From NCBI GenBank assembly GCA_016705695.1, contig JADJLA010000018.1:186001-250000 (forward strand): a DNA stretch of 64,000 bases. Direction: 5' to 3'. The position numbers were made by a program, and so were the translations under genes. Positions within the stretch are counted from its first letter, which is position 1. Each line of letters opens with the position of its first letter. Source of the stretch: Sphingobacteriaceae bacterium. Lineage in GTDB: Bacteria; Bacteroidota; Bacteroidia; B-17B0; Aurantibacillaceae. Shown here piece by piece: positions 8,328 to 17,291 of this stretch. The notes below the pieces were generated by a model, which had not been told where the DNA came from, ran no database searches, and saw nothing but the letters and a program-made list of their open reading frames with translations.

Positions 8328-10811
8328 TTAAAACTTTGCTCTTAGAGAAATGATAAAATTTCTTCCCGGCGCATTTATGCCGCTTGCAAACACACGATAG
8401 CGATTATCGGTGATGTTCTCGCAGGCAATATTTACGCGCAAACTATTTGTAATGTTATATCCTGTGCGCACATTTACTGTAAACCACGCCGGCATGTATC
8501 CTTTTGTTTTGTCGGCGCTGTATTGAGCGTTGTCTTCGCCGCTTGCGCTATAATCTGCCGATAGTTTTTTTCCATTGAATCGTACAAAAAATTCACCGTC
8601 CATTTTATTCTGTTTGATCTGCAAACTGGTTTGTCCAAATACCGGAGGAATGTGGTCTAAAGGGACAACAGTGTCTTTTTTTACATCTGCATATCTTCCG
8701 TATACATAACTCACAGTACTCTTAAACGACACGTGCTCATTAAAATCAAATTGCACGCCGCCAGTTACGCCATAAATATAAGCCCTATCTTTGTTTTGCA
8801 CGGCCTGCACTTTTCTTTTTGTGCCATTGAACATAGCGGAGTCTGATCCATTGAATTTAAAATCGGCTTGTACCAAAGCATTTTCCAATACAGTATAATA
8901 TGTAGTCATATCAAAGCGGTAGTGCTTGTCAATTATCTTTGAAAAACCCAGTTCAAAATTTGTTGCATACTCGGGTTTTATATCCGGATTAGGGACCAAC
9001 AAAATACTATTATTACTATCAAATACTTTCGACATGTCGTCAATGTTAGGTGTTCTAAAACCTGTATTTGCCAATAGGCTCACTTTGTAATTATCCCTTT
9101 CTCTCCACGTAAATCCAATGCAGCCGGTAAGCGCGCTGTTTTTTTGTGAAGCTTTTGTATATGGAAATTTATAAAAAGTTGTGTCCTTAAACTTCGACTC
9201 AAGCGAGTTTGCTGTAAAACGTAAACCGTCGCTGATCACAAAATTATCATTCACTTCCCATGAATGAGATAAATAAATGCCGCCGGTATTCATTTTGTTT
9301 CCATCATCACCATAACGGGTTTTAGCAGCGCTTACTGTATCTAAAATAACATTTCGCGTCTCGGCGGTTGATTTTACATTGTTTGCCGTTACCTCTGCCC
9401 CGTAACGTAATTCGTGCTTTTCTTTTACTCTTTTGAACGCGTCCAAATTCAACGATAGCACACTCACGTCTTCCCATTGAGAGGTTTGGAAATTACTTTG
9501 GAAATTACGAGAGATCCTGTCTTGATCTATTTTTTGAAACGCAGCAATGAATTTGATATTATCAGAGATCACTGTTTTGTTTGTGTTATCTAAAGAATAA
9601 GATGCCAAAAAGCGCTTTTGAGGACCGTAATACCAATCGCCAAACTTTAACTTGTTTGTTTTAACCATAACAGCATTTCCCGCATCATCTATGTGATCAA
9701 CCACGTTAATTGTTGATGTATTTGTTTCGGTTAACCTATCGTACCTGCTAATGTTGGTTGACTGGCTGTATTGTAAATTCAATCCATGTGTAGTATACTC
9801 CCCGGTTTTTAAAGCAAAGCGTTGCATTAGATCAAATTGTGCATAACCGCTTCTTGCCATAATATTATTATTTGTGTTCTTTAGCATTGTGTCGCGCTGC
9901 ACGCCGCTAGCATTAGTATATTTCTCAACATAATAATTACAATCCCAGGTGTTTGGTTGTCCGGCGAGTTTTGTGGTTCCTGTTTTTAAGTCTTCAAAAT
10001 CAGAAAAGGTAATGTTGGTCATGGAGGCAAACTTTTTTGTTCCAACATTAAGATCCAAGTGGCCTGTTTGCTCTTTCATGGCGCTTGAATACCTAAAAAC
10101 ACCATTCCCCTTTACAAGCAGCTTATCATTAGAACTAAATTGCGCATGCTTGGTGTAAAAATGCATCACGCCTCCAAGCGCATCGCTTCCGTAAATTGTT
10201 GAAGAGGGCCCAAAGATCACTTCGGTCCGTTCAAGCATATTTGGGTCGAGCGTTATCAGATCTTGCAAATGTCCGCCGCGATAGATCGCATTGTTCATTC
10301 GCACGCCATCAACAACAATTAAAACTTTATTGGCTTCAAAGCCTCTCATAATAGCGCTTCCTCCGCCCATTTGACTTTTTTGCACAAACACTTGCCCGGT
10401 GTTTTGCAAAAGATCGGCGCTAGTGGGTTGATTGCCAAATTCGATCTCTTTTTGTTTGATGATGTTTATGCTGTAAGGAACATCCATCATGTTCTCTTCC
10501 TTGCGATTTGCCGAGAAAACGATCTCGTCTAATTGAATTTGTTTTGCAAATAAACTAAGGCTTGTGTCTCTATTGCTTGCCACAAATTTTTTGGTATAAT
10601 AGCTTACGTTCAATAATTGCAACGAATCGCTTTTATCCAATTCGGAAATATTTACCACGCCATTATTATTGGTGGTGGCTGTTTTGTTGTTCTTGTCTTT
10701 AATAATAACATTTGATAAAACATCTCGGCTGGTGTTATCACGCACCGTAATGTTTTGTGCCTGTGCATATGTAAAACACAATGCAGCAAGCATAAATACT
10801 GCTCTTTTCAT
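8328..10811 (-). CDS. TonB-dependent receptor, probably heme or siderophore type
   Basis: The N-terminal signal peptide (MKRAVFMLAALCFTYAQAQ) is followed by a carboxypeptidase-regulatory-like beta-sandwich (about 20-90), then a plug (VPYSINIIKQKEIEF, QMGGGSAIMRGFEANKVLIVVDGVRMNNAIYRGGHLQD, TEVIFGPSSTIYGSDALGGVMHF) and a barrel ending in GRNFIISLRAKF with the usual terminal Phe. The RGGHLQD segment after the plug resembles hemin/hemoglobin receptors, but that assignment is tentative. The frame is open to an ATG at 10856; the ATG at 10811 is chosen because the signal peptide begins there. The small upstream gene at 10881-11402 is probably in the same operon. Confidence 0.92.
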   Translation of the reverse strand: MKRAVFMLAALCFTYAQAQNITVRDNTSRDVLSNVIIKDKNNKTATTNNNGVVNISELDKSDSLQLLNVSYYTKKFVASNRDTSLSLFAKQIQLDEIVFSANRKEENMMDVPYSINIIKQKEIEFGNQPTSADLLQNTGQVFVQKSQMGGGSAIMRGFEANKVLIVVDGVRMNNAIYRGGHLQDLITLDPNMLERTEVIFGPSSTIYGSDALGGVMHFYTKHAQFSSNDKLLVKGNGVFRYSSAMKEQTGHLDLNVGTKKFASMTNITFSDFEDLKTGTTKLAGQPNTWDCNYYVEKYTNASGVQRDTMLKNTNNNIMARSGYAQFDLMQRFALKTGEYTTHGLNLQYSQSTNISRYDRLTETNTSTINVVDHIDDAGNAVMVKTNKLKFGDWYYGPQKRFLASYSLDNTNKTVISDNIKFIAAFQKIDQDRISRNFQSNFQTSQWEDVSVLSLNLDAFKRVKEKHELRYGAEVTANNVKSTAETRNVILDTVSAAKTRYGDDGNKMNTGGIYLSHSWEVNDNFVISDGLRFTANSLESKFKDTTFYKFPYTKASQKNSALTGCIGFTWRERDNYKVSLLANTGFRTPNIDDMSKVFDSNNSILLVPNPDIKPEYATNFELGFSKIIDKHYRFDMTTYYTVLENALVQADFKFNGSDSAMFNGTKRKVQAVQNKDRAYIYGVTGGVQFDFNEHVSFKSTVSYVYGRYADVKKDTVVPLDHIPPVFGQTSLQIKQNKMDGEFFVRFNGKKLSADYSASGEDNAQYSADKTKGYMPAWFTVNVRTGYNITNSLRVNIACENITDNRYRVFASGINAPGRNFIISLRAKF

Positions 10812-10880
10812 TTTTAATATTTTTAATGGATACATCATCGCTTTGTAAAAACACAAGCGACACAGAAATTAAAACAAAAA

Positions 10881-11402
10881 TTAAGCGCGTGGCGGTTTAA
10901 TGGTTTTAGAATAAAAACCACTTAGGCTGGTTGGTGCATTTGCATTACAATATTCTGTTCTGTTATCAGCGGGTTGCTTTATTTCTTGTTGCTGAGGCAA
11001 AACAAAATTCATTGCAAACACTAGCAGTAATTGATCGGCAAGCCCTTTGCCGGAATCGCTTTTCTCAAAAAAATTCGCAAAGAGCTCATTCTCCATTTTA
11101 TCTTCAATGATATTTACAACACATACGCTTCCTTGTTTTGTAACTGAAATCACCTCGTAAAATGTATTCTTGATCACTATTTCTTTATTGTTTTCCTTCC
11201 ACTCCAAACCATTTACATCTTTGTAAAGATCTTTTATTGAAACAAAAACTTGCTTGAAGGTTTTGTGTTGTTGTTTTAAAACTAATTGTCTGAACTCGCG
11301 CTTTTGCAATTTAACTACTGACTTAAATACCACAAAGCGTGCGCCAACAAAAAGCATAACGGCTAGGAGTAAAAAAGGGACTATATGTTTGAGGTATTTC
11401 AA
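10881..11402 (-). CDS. Membrane-anchored hypothetical protein upstream of a TonB receptor
   Basis: A 173-aa protein with one N-terminal membrane helix (residues 5-28) and an extracytoplasmic part. The middle (KTFKQVFVSIKDLYKDVNGLEWKENNKEIVIKN) is mixed alpha/beta, and the C-terminal segment has a second hydrophobic stretch (DQLLLVFAMNFVL) followed by a Gln/Pro-rich, Cys-containing tail. Short proteins of this layout often precede TonB receptors in Bacteroidota, but I do not recognise a named family. It is followed by the receptor gene after about 70 bp on the same strand, which suggests co-transcription. Confidence 0.6.
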   Translation of the reverse strand: MKYLKHIVPFLLLAVMLFVGARFVVFKSVVKLQKREFRQLVLKQQHKTFKQVFVSIKDLYKDVNGLEWKENNKEIVIKNTFYEVISVTKQGSVCVVNIIEDKMENELFANFFEKSDSGKGLADQLLLVFAMNFVLPQQQEIKQPADNRTEYCNANAPTSLSGFYSKTIKPPRA

Positions 11403-11435
11403 GACTTAACAAATCTAGGGATTTTATGCGATCAT

Positions 11436-11457
11436 AAAAGGGGGGCAGACCCTTTTT
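11436..11457. repeat. Short palindrome with T-run, REP-like or terminator-like
   Basis: AAAAGGG and CCCTTTT form a 7-bp stem around GGGCAGA, followed by T. It lies between divergently oriented genes, so it is not at the end of either one. It resembles GGGGTCAGACCCC-type short palindromes found scattered in many genomes. Function unknown. Confidence 0.4.
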
Positions 11458-11525
11458 AGCGAGGGATTTTGTTAATTCTTGCCTTACGAAGACAAAAATA
11501 ATTCATAATTTTACTATCCATTAAA

Positions 11526-11732
11526 ATGAGAAAGCTTTCTAAAATAATAAACATAATAAGCATCCTTGCCATATGTGTTTGGACCGTAACCCTTGTGTTG
11601 AAATTAAACCATCAGATCTATCCTAACACTCATGCCACAATAACTTTCATTACCTTTAGTATTATTTTTATTCGCATTATCATTACTCGGATCGAAAGAA
11701 AAAAGCAGGATAATGACAAGCAAACAAATTGA
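11526..11732 (+). CDS. Small two-helix membrane protein, function unknown
   Basis: A 68-aa protein with two membrane helices (about residues 8-27 and 38-57) and a very basic C-terminus (RIERKKQDNDKQTN), which should be cytoplasmic. The hydrophobic pattern and the positive-inside rule support a real membrane protein. It sits 31 bp ahead of the methyltransferase on the same strand. No family is recognised. Confidence 0.5.
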   Translation: MRKLSKIINIISILAICVWTVTLVLKLNHQIYPNTHATITFITFSIIFIRIIITRIERKKQDNDKQTN

Positions 11733-11763
11733 ACTTATTTAAGGCGAAACGCTTTAGATCCTA

Positions 11764-12543
11764 ATGGAAGAAAAGAACTACATAGAAATAAATAAACAAT
11801 CGTGGAACAAAAAAACAGATGTCCATTTAACTTCTGATTTTTACGATCTAGATGGTTTTTTAAAAGGAAACACCTCGCTTAACGACATTGAAATAAAATT
11901 ATTAGGTGATATAAAAGGAAAAAGTATTTTGCATCTTCAATGTCATTTTGGACAAGACACTATTTCGTTAGCACGACTTGGCGCCAATGTAACGGGAGTT
12001 GATCTGTCGGACAATGCCATTAGCAAGGCCAAAGAGCTTGCTCAAAAATGCAATGTGAACACAAAATTTATTTGTTGCAACGTTTACGATCTGCCAAAAC
12101 ATTTAGATGAACGGTTTGATGTTGTGTACACAAGTTATGGTACCATTGGCTGGCTTCCCGATCTTGATAAGTGGGCTAGTTTAGTTTCAAGATTTTTAAA
12201 GCCAAGTGGAAAATTTGTATTCGTTGAATTTCATCCTGTGGTTTGGATGTATGATAATACTTTTACCAAAGTTGAGTATAGCTATTTTAATGCCGGCCCA
12301 ATTGTAGAAACCGAAACCGGAACTTATGCTGATAGAGACGCGCCTATTGTTGACAAAACAATTACATGGAATCATCCTACAAGCGAAGTTCTAAATAGTC
12401 TTATAAAAAACGGACTTGAACTAAATTCGTTTGATGAGTTTAACTATTCTCCTTACAATTGTTTTAGGGGCGCCGTAGAAGTTGGTCCAAAAAATATCAG
12501 ATCCCTGCGTTTGGCGATAAAATTCCATTGGTTTTTGCTTTAG
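11764..12543 (+). CDS. Class I SAM-dependent methyltransferase with frameshifted C-terminus
   Basis: A 259-aa Rossmann-fold methyltransferase. Motif I is ILHLQCHFGQDTISLARLGANVTGVDLSDNAI (about residues 55-85); CCNVYDLP and the post-I region follow, then FVFVEFHPVVWMYD. The protein closely follows a well-spread small-molecule methyltransferase family, up to about residue 243. After the A6 run at 12489-12494 the frame continues as RSLRLAIKFHWFLL and stops at 12543. One reading frame over, the DNA encodes YQIPAFGDKIPLVFALVATKK with a stop at 12558-12560, which is what the family should have. One missing A explains this. The substrate is unknown. Confidence 0.85.
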   Translation: MEEKNYIEINKQSWNKKTDVHLTSDFYDLDGFLKGNTSLNDIEIKLLGDIKGKSILHLQCHFGQDTISLARLGANVTGVDLSDNAISKAKELAQKCNVNTKFICCNVYDLPKHLDERFDVVYTSYGTIGWLPDLDKWASLVSRFLKPSGKFVFVEFHPVVWMYDNTFTKVEYSYFNAGPIVETETGTYADRDAPIVDKTITWNHPTSEVLNSLIKNGLELNSFDEFNYSPYNCFRGAVEVGPKNIRSLRLAIKFHWFLL

Positions 12544-12568
12544 TTGCAACAAAAAAATAAATGCGTTT

Positions 12569-13111
12569 ATGAAAAAATACTTTCTGTTTTTCCTTTTGTT
12601 TTGCGCTCTAAAAATCAATTCGCAAACATCGCTTTCAAACGACACTTTAATTTGGCATTTGTCAAGGCCCTTAAGCTGGTCAGATTTTAAAGGTGAGGTT
12701 ATTGATGGTATTGGTTTAAGCGGCGAGATCTTTTGCATGAACTTAGCAAACTTTGAAAAGAAAAATGCCCTGGTAAAAACAACCTACTCGGTAGTTTCGG
12801 TTTTTGACAGAAATAAATCGTGGGTTGACCCTAAAATTAAAACAAGCCATGGTTTAATGTATTTTCAGGTTACGTTTGATATTTATGAGGTTCACGCTCG
12901 AAAACTTCGTAAAGATCTTTCTGAAGCTGACTTTGGTTCTGACCCCAATCAACAGTTCCAACAAAAGTATAATGCTTCGATGACCGAGCTCACACAAGAG
13001 TTTAATTCATTTAGGAAAGAAACCAAAATGGGAAGTGTGATGGGAGAGTTAAAAAAATGGCGAATTAAAATAGACGAAGAGTTAAAACAACTTGAGTCTT
13101 ATAAAAACTAA
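12569..13111 (+). CDS. Secreted DUF922-like protein without the metal site
   Basis: A 180-aa protein with a signal peptide (MKKYFLFFLLFCALKINSQ). LSWSDFKG near residue 36 and FDIYEVHARKLRKDL near residue 103 match DUF922 proteins, in which the second region is normally HExxHFD..E..ARKLR and forms a zinc-protease-like site. Here the corresponding residues are Tyr98, Phe99 and Thr102, so the metal ligands are missing. The family assignment rests on the flanking motifs and is moderately sure. A non-enzymatic role is likely. It follows the methyltransferase by 8 to 25 bp depending on the frame used. Confidence 0.6.
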   Translation: MKKYFLFFLLFCALKINSQTSLSNDTLIWHLSRPLSWSDFKGEVIDGIGLSGEIFCMNLANFEKKNALVKTTYSVVSVFDRNKSWVDPKIKTSHGLMYFQVTFDIYEVHARKLRKDLSEADFGSDPNQQFQQKYNASMTELTQEFNSFRKETKMGSVMGELKKWRIKIDEELKQLESYKN

Positions 13112-13137
13112 GTTTTCTAAATTCCGCGGTCTGTTGA

Positions 13138-13239
13138 TTAGCTATTAACCCGACTTACAGGAAAGCCTTTAATGTTTTTTCTTTGTGTTCCAATAAATGT
13201 AATTACTGGACAAACAATATTCTTGATCAATTTTTGCAT
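13138..13239 (-). CDS. Possible 33-aa small protein
   Basis: A short frame on the minus strand encodes 33 residues beginning MQKLIKNIVCPVITFIGTQR: a basic amphipathic start, a hydrophobic middle with one Cys and a basic tail. The case rests on its promoter: TACCTTTG (13257-13264, minus strand), a perfect -7 box, ends 17 nt before the ATG. It lies in an otherwise empty 317-bp gap between the DUF922-like gene and the CotH gene. No homolog is recognised and the promoter could instead drive an RNA. Confidence 0.35.
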   Translation of the reverse strand: MQKLIKNIVCPVITFIGTQRKNIKGFPVSRVNS

Positions 13240-13428
13240 TTTACTTATTTATTCCGCAAAGGTACATTGTAAGTAGCGTAAAAAAACAATTATCCCGCGA
13301 ATTCACACTATTTAACCTACTGGGGGAAAGCCTTGATTTCGCAGATCAGGCCAAATGATGAAAATTGAGCTAAAATAATTACCTTAGTTTCTAATTAAAC
13401 CAATGATAGAAAGTAAGGTCTAATCACC

Positions 13429-15087
13429 ATGAGGAATTTTACACTTGTATTTATAGCGCTGTTCTTTAGCTTAGGTCTTATTAAAGCCCAAGCTCCCTTT
13501 GGTCCTTTGGCAAGCACGCAAGCCGTAACGCTTACACTTGATTCCTCAAAATTACCAATTGTTGCACTTAAACTACCATTTTTACTGCCCGCTAACGATC
13601 CCATTCCTGATACTCCAAAAGTAACGGTTGGAATGGGCATCATTAACAACGGTTATAATGTGATGAATCATATTACCGATGTGCCAAACGGGTACAAAGG
13701 ACAAATTGGAATAGAAAAGCGCGGATCTATTTCGCAAACCTCATGGTTTTTGCAAAAAAGTTATGGCCTAGAAACACGTGATATTTCCGGAGCTGATTCG
13801 GACGCTGTAATATTAGGAATGCCCATTGAACACGATTGGATCTTGTATGGCCCATACGATGATGAATCATTAATGCGAAATACACTCATTTATCAATTGG
13901 GCCGCGATATGGGTTATTATACTCCCCGCGCAAAATATTGCGAGGTGCAATTTTACAATTATTTATGGCAGCCCGATTATCGCGGCATCTATATAATGAT
14001 GGAAAAAATTAAACGCGATGCAAATAGAGTTAATATATCCAAGCTTACGCCAATTGATAATACCGGTGATGATGTTACAGGAGGATATATTTTTGCAGTA
14101 GATAAAAATATCTGGGCGAATGATAGCGGCTGGATCTCGCTGAAAGACGCAGGCGTGTTCTTTAGCTATAAATATCCCAAGTCAGACGATATCACCATTC
14201 AACAAAAAAATTATTTAAAGGCCTATGTTGATTCATTTGAAACTGCATTACAGGGGCCAAACTTTATGAGTCCAACTATTGGATATAAAAAATACATTGA
14301 TCACAACACCTTCATTGATTTCTTTTTTATGCAAGAGATCAGTAAAAGTATTGATGCTTTTAGGCGAAGCGCATATTTATATAAAGACAAGAACAGCAAG
14401 GGTGGGAAAATAAAAGCCGGTCCGCTTTGGGATTTTAATTCGGCAATGTACAATGTAAAGCTCTGCGCCTTTGAGCAAGATACAGGTTGGGCCTACAAAA
14501 GCACCTGTTGGATAAACTCAGCTTACCACGTTCCCTTTTGGTGGGGCCGTTTGTTGCAAGATAGTAACTATACAAAGGATCTTAAATGCCGTTGGGCTCA
14601 ATTACGAAGTACTACGCTTGATACAACTCATATATTCAAGATCATTGATAGTATAAAAACATATGTGAGCGATGCAAGCGTACGGCATTTTTTGAGGTTT
14701 GACATTAATACAAATCTTCAGATACAGTGCGATACTTTAAAGTGGTGGCTCAAAAAACGTTTGGCTTGGCTTGATTCAAAAATGCCGGGGCTATGCACAA
14801 CTATCGGGCTAAGTGAAAAAGAAATGTTCGAAAATTCATTGCAGGCATATCCAAATCCAACGTCGGGGCAATTAACTCTTGATTTCTATTTGCATGCCGA
14901 CAAGAAAATGCAGATCGAGCTCAAAGATGTTTATGGAAGAGTTTTAAGGCAAGAGCCAAAGATCTTTTATTCTTTTGGGAAAAATAAAATTGATTTTGAT
15001 GTAAAGAATTTGCCAGGTGGCATTTATTTCCTAGAGATGTTTGACGGCGAACATCAGTTCACCAAAAAAATTGTTATTCAAAAATAA
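13429..15087 (+). CDS. CotH-kinase-family T9SS-exported protein
   Basis: A 552-aa exported protein. A signal peptide (residues 1-20) is followed by a CotH-like domain: GYKGQIGIEKRGSISQ, MPIEHDWILYGPYDDESLMRN, YCEVQFYNYLWQPDYRGIYIMMEKIKR, GGYIFAVDK and AGPLWDFNSAM are in the family order. CotH of Bacillus is an atypical protein kinase of spore coat proteins; in Bacteroidota the family appears on the cell surface with unknown substrates. The last 75 residues (YPNPTSGQLTLDF ... LPGGIYFLEM ... KKIVIQK) are a type A T9SS sorting domain, so it is secreted through T9SS and probably surface-attached. The gene has its own upstream gap of about 190 bp beyond the possible small gene. Confidence 0.9.
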   Translation: MRNFTLVFIALFFSLGLIKAQAPFGPLASTQAVTLTLDSSKLPIVALKLPFLLPANDPIPDTPKVTVGMGIINNGYNVMNHITDVPNGYKGQIGIEKRGSISQTSWFLQKSYGLETRDISGADSDAVILGMPIEHDWILYGPYDDESLMRNTLIYQLGRDMGYYTPRAKYCEVQFYNYLWQPDYRGIYIMMEKIKRDANRVNISKLTPIDNTGDDVTGGYIFAVDKNIWANDSGWISLKDAGVFFSYKYPKSDDITIQQKNYLKAYVDSFETALQGPNFMSPTIGYKKYIDHNTFIDFFFMQEISKSIDAFRRSAYLYKDKNSKGGKIKAGPLWDFNSAMYNVKLCAFEQDTGWAYKSTCWINSAYHVPFWWGRLLQDSNYTKDLKCRWAQLRSTTLDTTHIFKIIDSIKTYVSDASVRHFLRFDINTNLQIQCDTLKWWLKKRLAWLDSKMPGLCTTIGLSEKEMFENSLQAYPNPTSGQLTLDFYLHADKKMQIELKDVYGRVLRQEPKIFYSFGKNKIDFDVKNLPGGIYFLEMFDGEHQFTKKIVIQK

Positions 15088-15125
15088 TCTCGTTTAAATT
15101 GCATTAAAAAAACCGGCTGCAGGTA

Positions 15126-15881
15126 TCAACAACCCCCGCCAAGCTGGATGCAAAATTCCTGCTTAACAGTAACTCCTTTCGAATTCTTCGCCGGCTTCCA
15201 CTTGGGCATGTTGGTAGTTGCTTCAAGTAGTATTTTATCTGTTTTAGGGCTGTTTGATGTTTGCGTTATTTTAGCGTTTATCACCTTACCTTCTTCGCTA
15301 ATAGTAAATTTTATAATGGGCGGTTGTTTTCTGTTGGGGTCTTTTATCTTAAAAATCTTCTCGGATAAATAATCTTCTACCTGCTTAGTTCCATTAAGAA
15401 ACTCCGCTTCAGTATAAGGAACAACATTTACCGGCAAATATCCTTCAATGATCTCGTTGTTTGCCATATACCGAGCGCGCCCCTTATGTTTGAATTTTAC
15501 CTTTATGATAATGTCGGTTCCAACGTCTGCTTTACTTAAAATATTCCTTTGTGCCTCGGTAAGTTTATCATTAAGGGCAAATGCGTTTACTTTTTTTGAG
15601 CTGCAAATTGCTACTATTTCCACCGAAATATAATTAACAAGCGTATTATAATTGCTCGAATAAATAAATGTTTCTGCATAAGTTGCTTTCTTCAAATAAT
15701 CCAGTTCGCTTCGATCTTTCTCTGGCAATATCATATTATCCCATAAGCCAGGTGCAATGTCGGTGATAAACTTAGCCGCGCTAAGCTTTTCCTTTTTTAT
15801 AACAAATCGTACGTTTTGTGAAGCGCCATTCACTAAAATGAACAAAAACAAAGTTGCGGTGTATATTGATCGTGCACTCAT
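15126..15881 (-). CDS. Periplasmic protein with TonB C-terminal-like domain
   Basis: A 251-aa exported protein with signal peptide (residues 1-21). The C-terminal 85 residues (PIIKFTISEEGKVINAKITQTSNSPKTDK, MPKWKPAKNSKGVTVKQEF) match the TonB C-terminal fold found in many Bacteroidota periplasmic proteins. The membrane anchor and proline-rich spacer of a true TonB are missing, so it is unlikely to energise a receptor itself. The N-terminal 150 residues are not recognised. Transcribed toward the CotH gene (convergent) and away from the histidine kinase. Confidence 0.7.
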   Translation of the reverse strand: MSARSIYTATLFLFILVNGASQNVRFVIKKEKLSAAKFITDIAPGLWDNMILPEKDRSELDYLKKATYAETFIYSSNYNTLVNYISVEIVAICSSKKVNAFALNDKLTEAQRNILSKADVGTDIIIKVKFKHKGRARYMANNEIIEGYLPVNVVPYTEAEFLNGTKQVEDYLSEKIFKIKDPNRKQPPIIKFTISEEGKVINAKITQTSNSPKTDKILLEATTNMPKWKPAKNSKGVTVKQEFCIQLGGGC

Positions 15882-16004
15882 GATAGATCTATTTTACAAC
15901 AAATATAGTTGCCGAATAAGCTGGACGTTGTTACTGACTAGTTATTGCTTTGTTAACGAGTTGTTAATGCATGTTATATTCGTGTGCGTGCTATATAAAT
16001 TGTC

Positions 16005-16012
16005 TATTTTTG
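16005..16012 (+). promoter_or_regulatory. -7 box of the histidine kinase operon
   Basis: TATTTTTG matches TAnnTTTG and ends 7 nt before the ATG of the kinase gene. A clear -33 TTTG is not seen at the expected distance. Confidence 0.4.
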
Positions 16013-16019
16013 GTCAAAC

Positions 16020-17291
16020 ATGAAGTTGAATCGCACATATCTATTCATTGCCGTTTCTTCGCTCGCGTTAGTAATAGTGTTGGTTATTCAGGTAAATTGG
16101 ATATTTGAAACCGCTGCTATAAAGGAAGAGTTGTTCAACGAAAAAGCAAACATGGTTCTTGCTAAAACGGCTGAAGCTCTTTCGTCGGATAAAGAAACGT
16201 GCAAAAGCATTGCCGACACAAATCAGGCTTCGGGCAATATTGTAATTAACGCTTGTAATAGTACTGAAATATGCATCACAAATACTGAGATCCGAAAAAT
16301 AGATTCCATTTTTAAACGTTTCATGAATTTTTACAATTTTTACATTGATTACTCCTTTGTGGTTGTAAAGCCAACGCCGTTTAAAGTTAAGAACGGGGGT
16401 GGGTTTAAAAATAATATTTACAACAAACGTTTAGAAGAAGTTGTAAGTCAAAACGGGTCTGAGTTGGTTCTTATCCTTCCCGACAAAAATCAATTCATTA
16501 TGGACGAAATGGGCACGCCGTTCATTTCCTCCGTTGTATTAATACTGGTTGTGCTTATAATGTTTTGGCGTACTGTTCTATCGCTTATGAAAGAGAAAAG
16601 GATTTCAGAACATACTACTGACTTCTTAAATAACATGACCCACGAATTTAAAACGCCCCTAACAAATATTGCTTTAGCCAGTAAAATGATCTTGAAAGAT
16701 CCCGTGATAAAGCAGCAGGAGAAACTAAAACATTACTCTGAGATCGTTCTTGAAGAAAACGAAAAATTAAGGCTTAAGGTTGAACAAATGTTAAGCATGA
16801 CGGCATTAGAGCGCGGAGAAGTTCCTTTACAAAAAACCGAGATAGACCTTCATCAACTCATCCGTGATTCGATAAAAAGCATTCATATACAAATAGAAAA
16901 TAAACAGGGAGTTCTAGAATTAAAATTACAGGCTGAGAAATTTGTTATCATGGGAGATGAAACTCATCTTACAAACGCGCTATGTAATTTGATAGATAAC
17001 GCCGTAAAATATTCCACAGGAAAGCCGGAGTTGTTGATTGAAACATATAATGTCGATGAGCATATAATTATTCTTATTTCAGATAAAGGCGTAGGGATAC
17101 CAAAAGCGTATCACGAAAAAGTATTTGAAAAATTTTTCAGGGTTCCTTCAGGAAACGTTCACAATATTAAAGGCTTTGGATTGGGCTTGGCTTACGTTAA
17201 AAAAATAATTGAGCTCCACGAGGGCACGATCGAGTTGGAGAGCGAAAAAGGCGAAGGGACAACATTTACATTAACGCTCCCTCATGCATAA
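16020..17291 (+). CDS. Sensor histidine kinase (HisKA/HATPase)
   Basis: A 423-aa membrane kinase: helix 1 (residues 8-28), periplasmic sensor (29-168), helix 2 (169-188), HisKA dimerisation domain with the phospho-accepting His208 in NNMTHEFKTPL, and HATPase_c with N box (NALCNLIDNAVKYS), G1 (DKGVGIP) and G2 (GFGLGLAYV). It lacks a HAMP domain. The stop overlaps the start of the OmpR-type regulator gene by 8 bp, so they form a classical pair. The signal is unknown; the two lipoprotein genes downstream may be in the same transcript. Confidence 0.95.
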   Translation: MKLNRTYLFIAVSSLALVIVLVIQVNWIFETAAIKEELFNEKANMVLAKTAEALSSDKETCKSIADTNQASGNIVINACNSTEICITNTEIRKIDSIFKRFMNFYNFYIDYSFVVVKPTPFKVKNGGGFKNNIYNKRLEEVVSQNGSELVLILPDKNQFIMDEMGTPFISSVVLILVVLIMFWRTVLSLMKEKRISEHTTDFLNNMTHEFKTPLTNIALASKMILKDPVIKQQEKLKHYSEIVLEENEKLRLKVEQMLSMTALERGEVPLQKTEIDLHQLIRDSIKSIHIQIENKQGVLELKLQAEKFVIMGDETHLTNALCNLIDNAVKYSTGKPELLIETYNVDEHIIILISDKGVGIPKAYHEKVFEKFFRVPSGNVHNIKGFGLGLAYVKKIIELHEGTIELESEKGEGTTFTLTLPHA

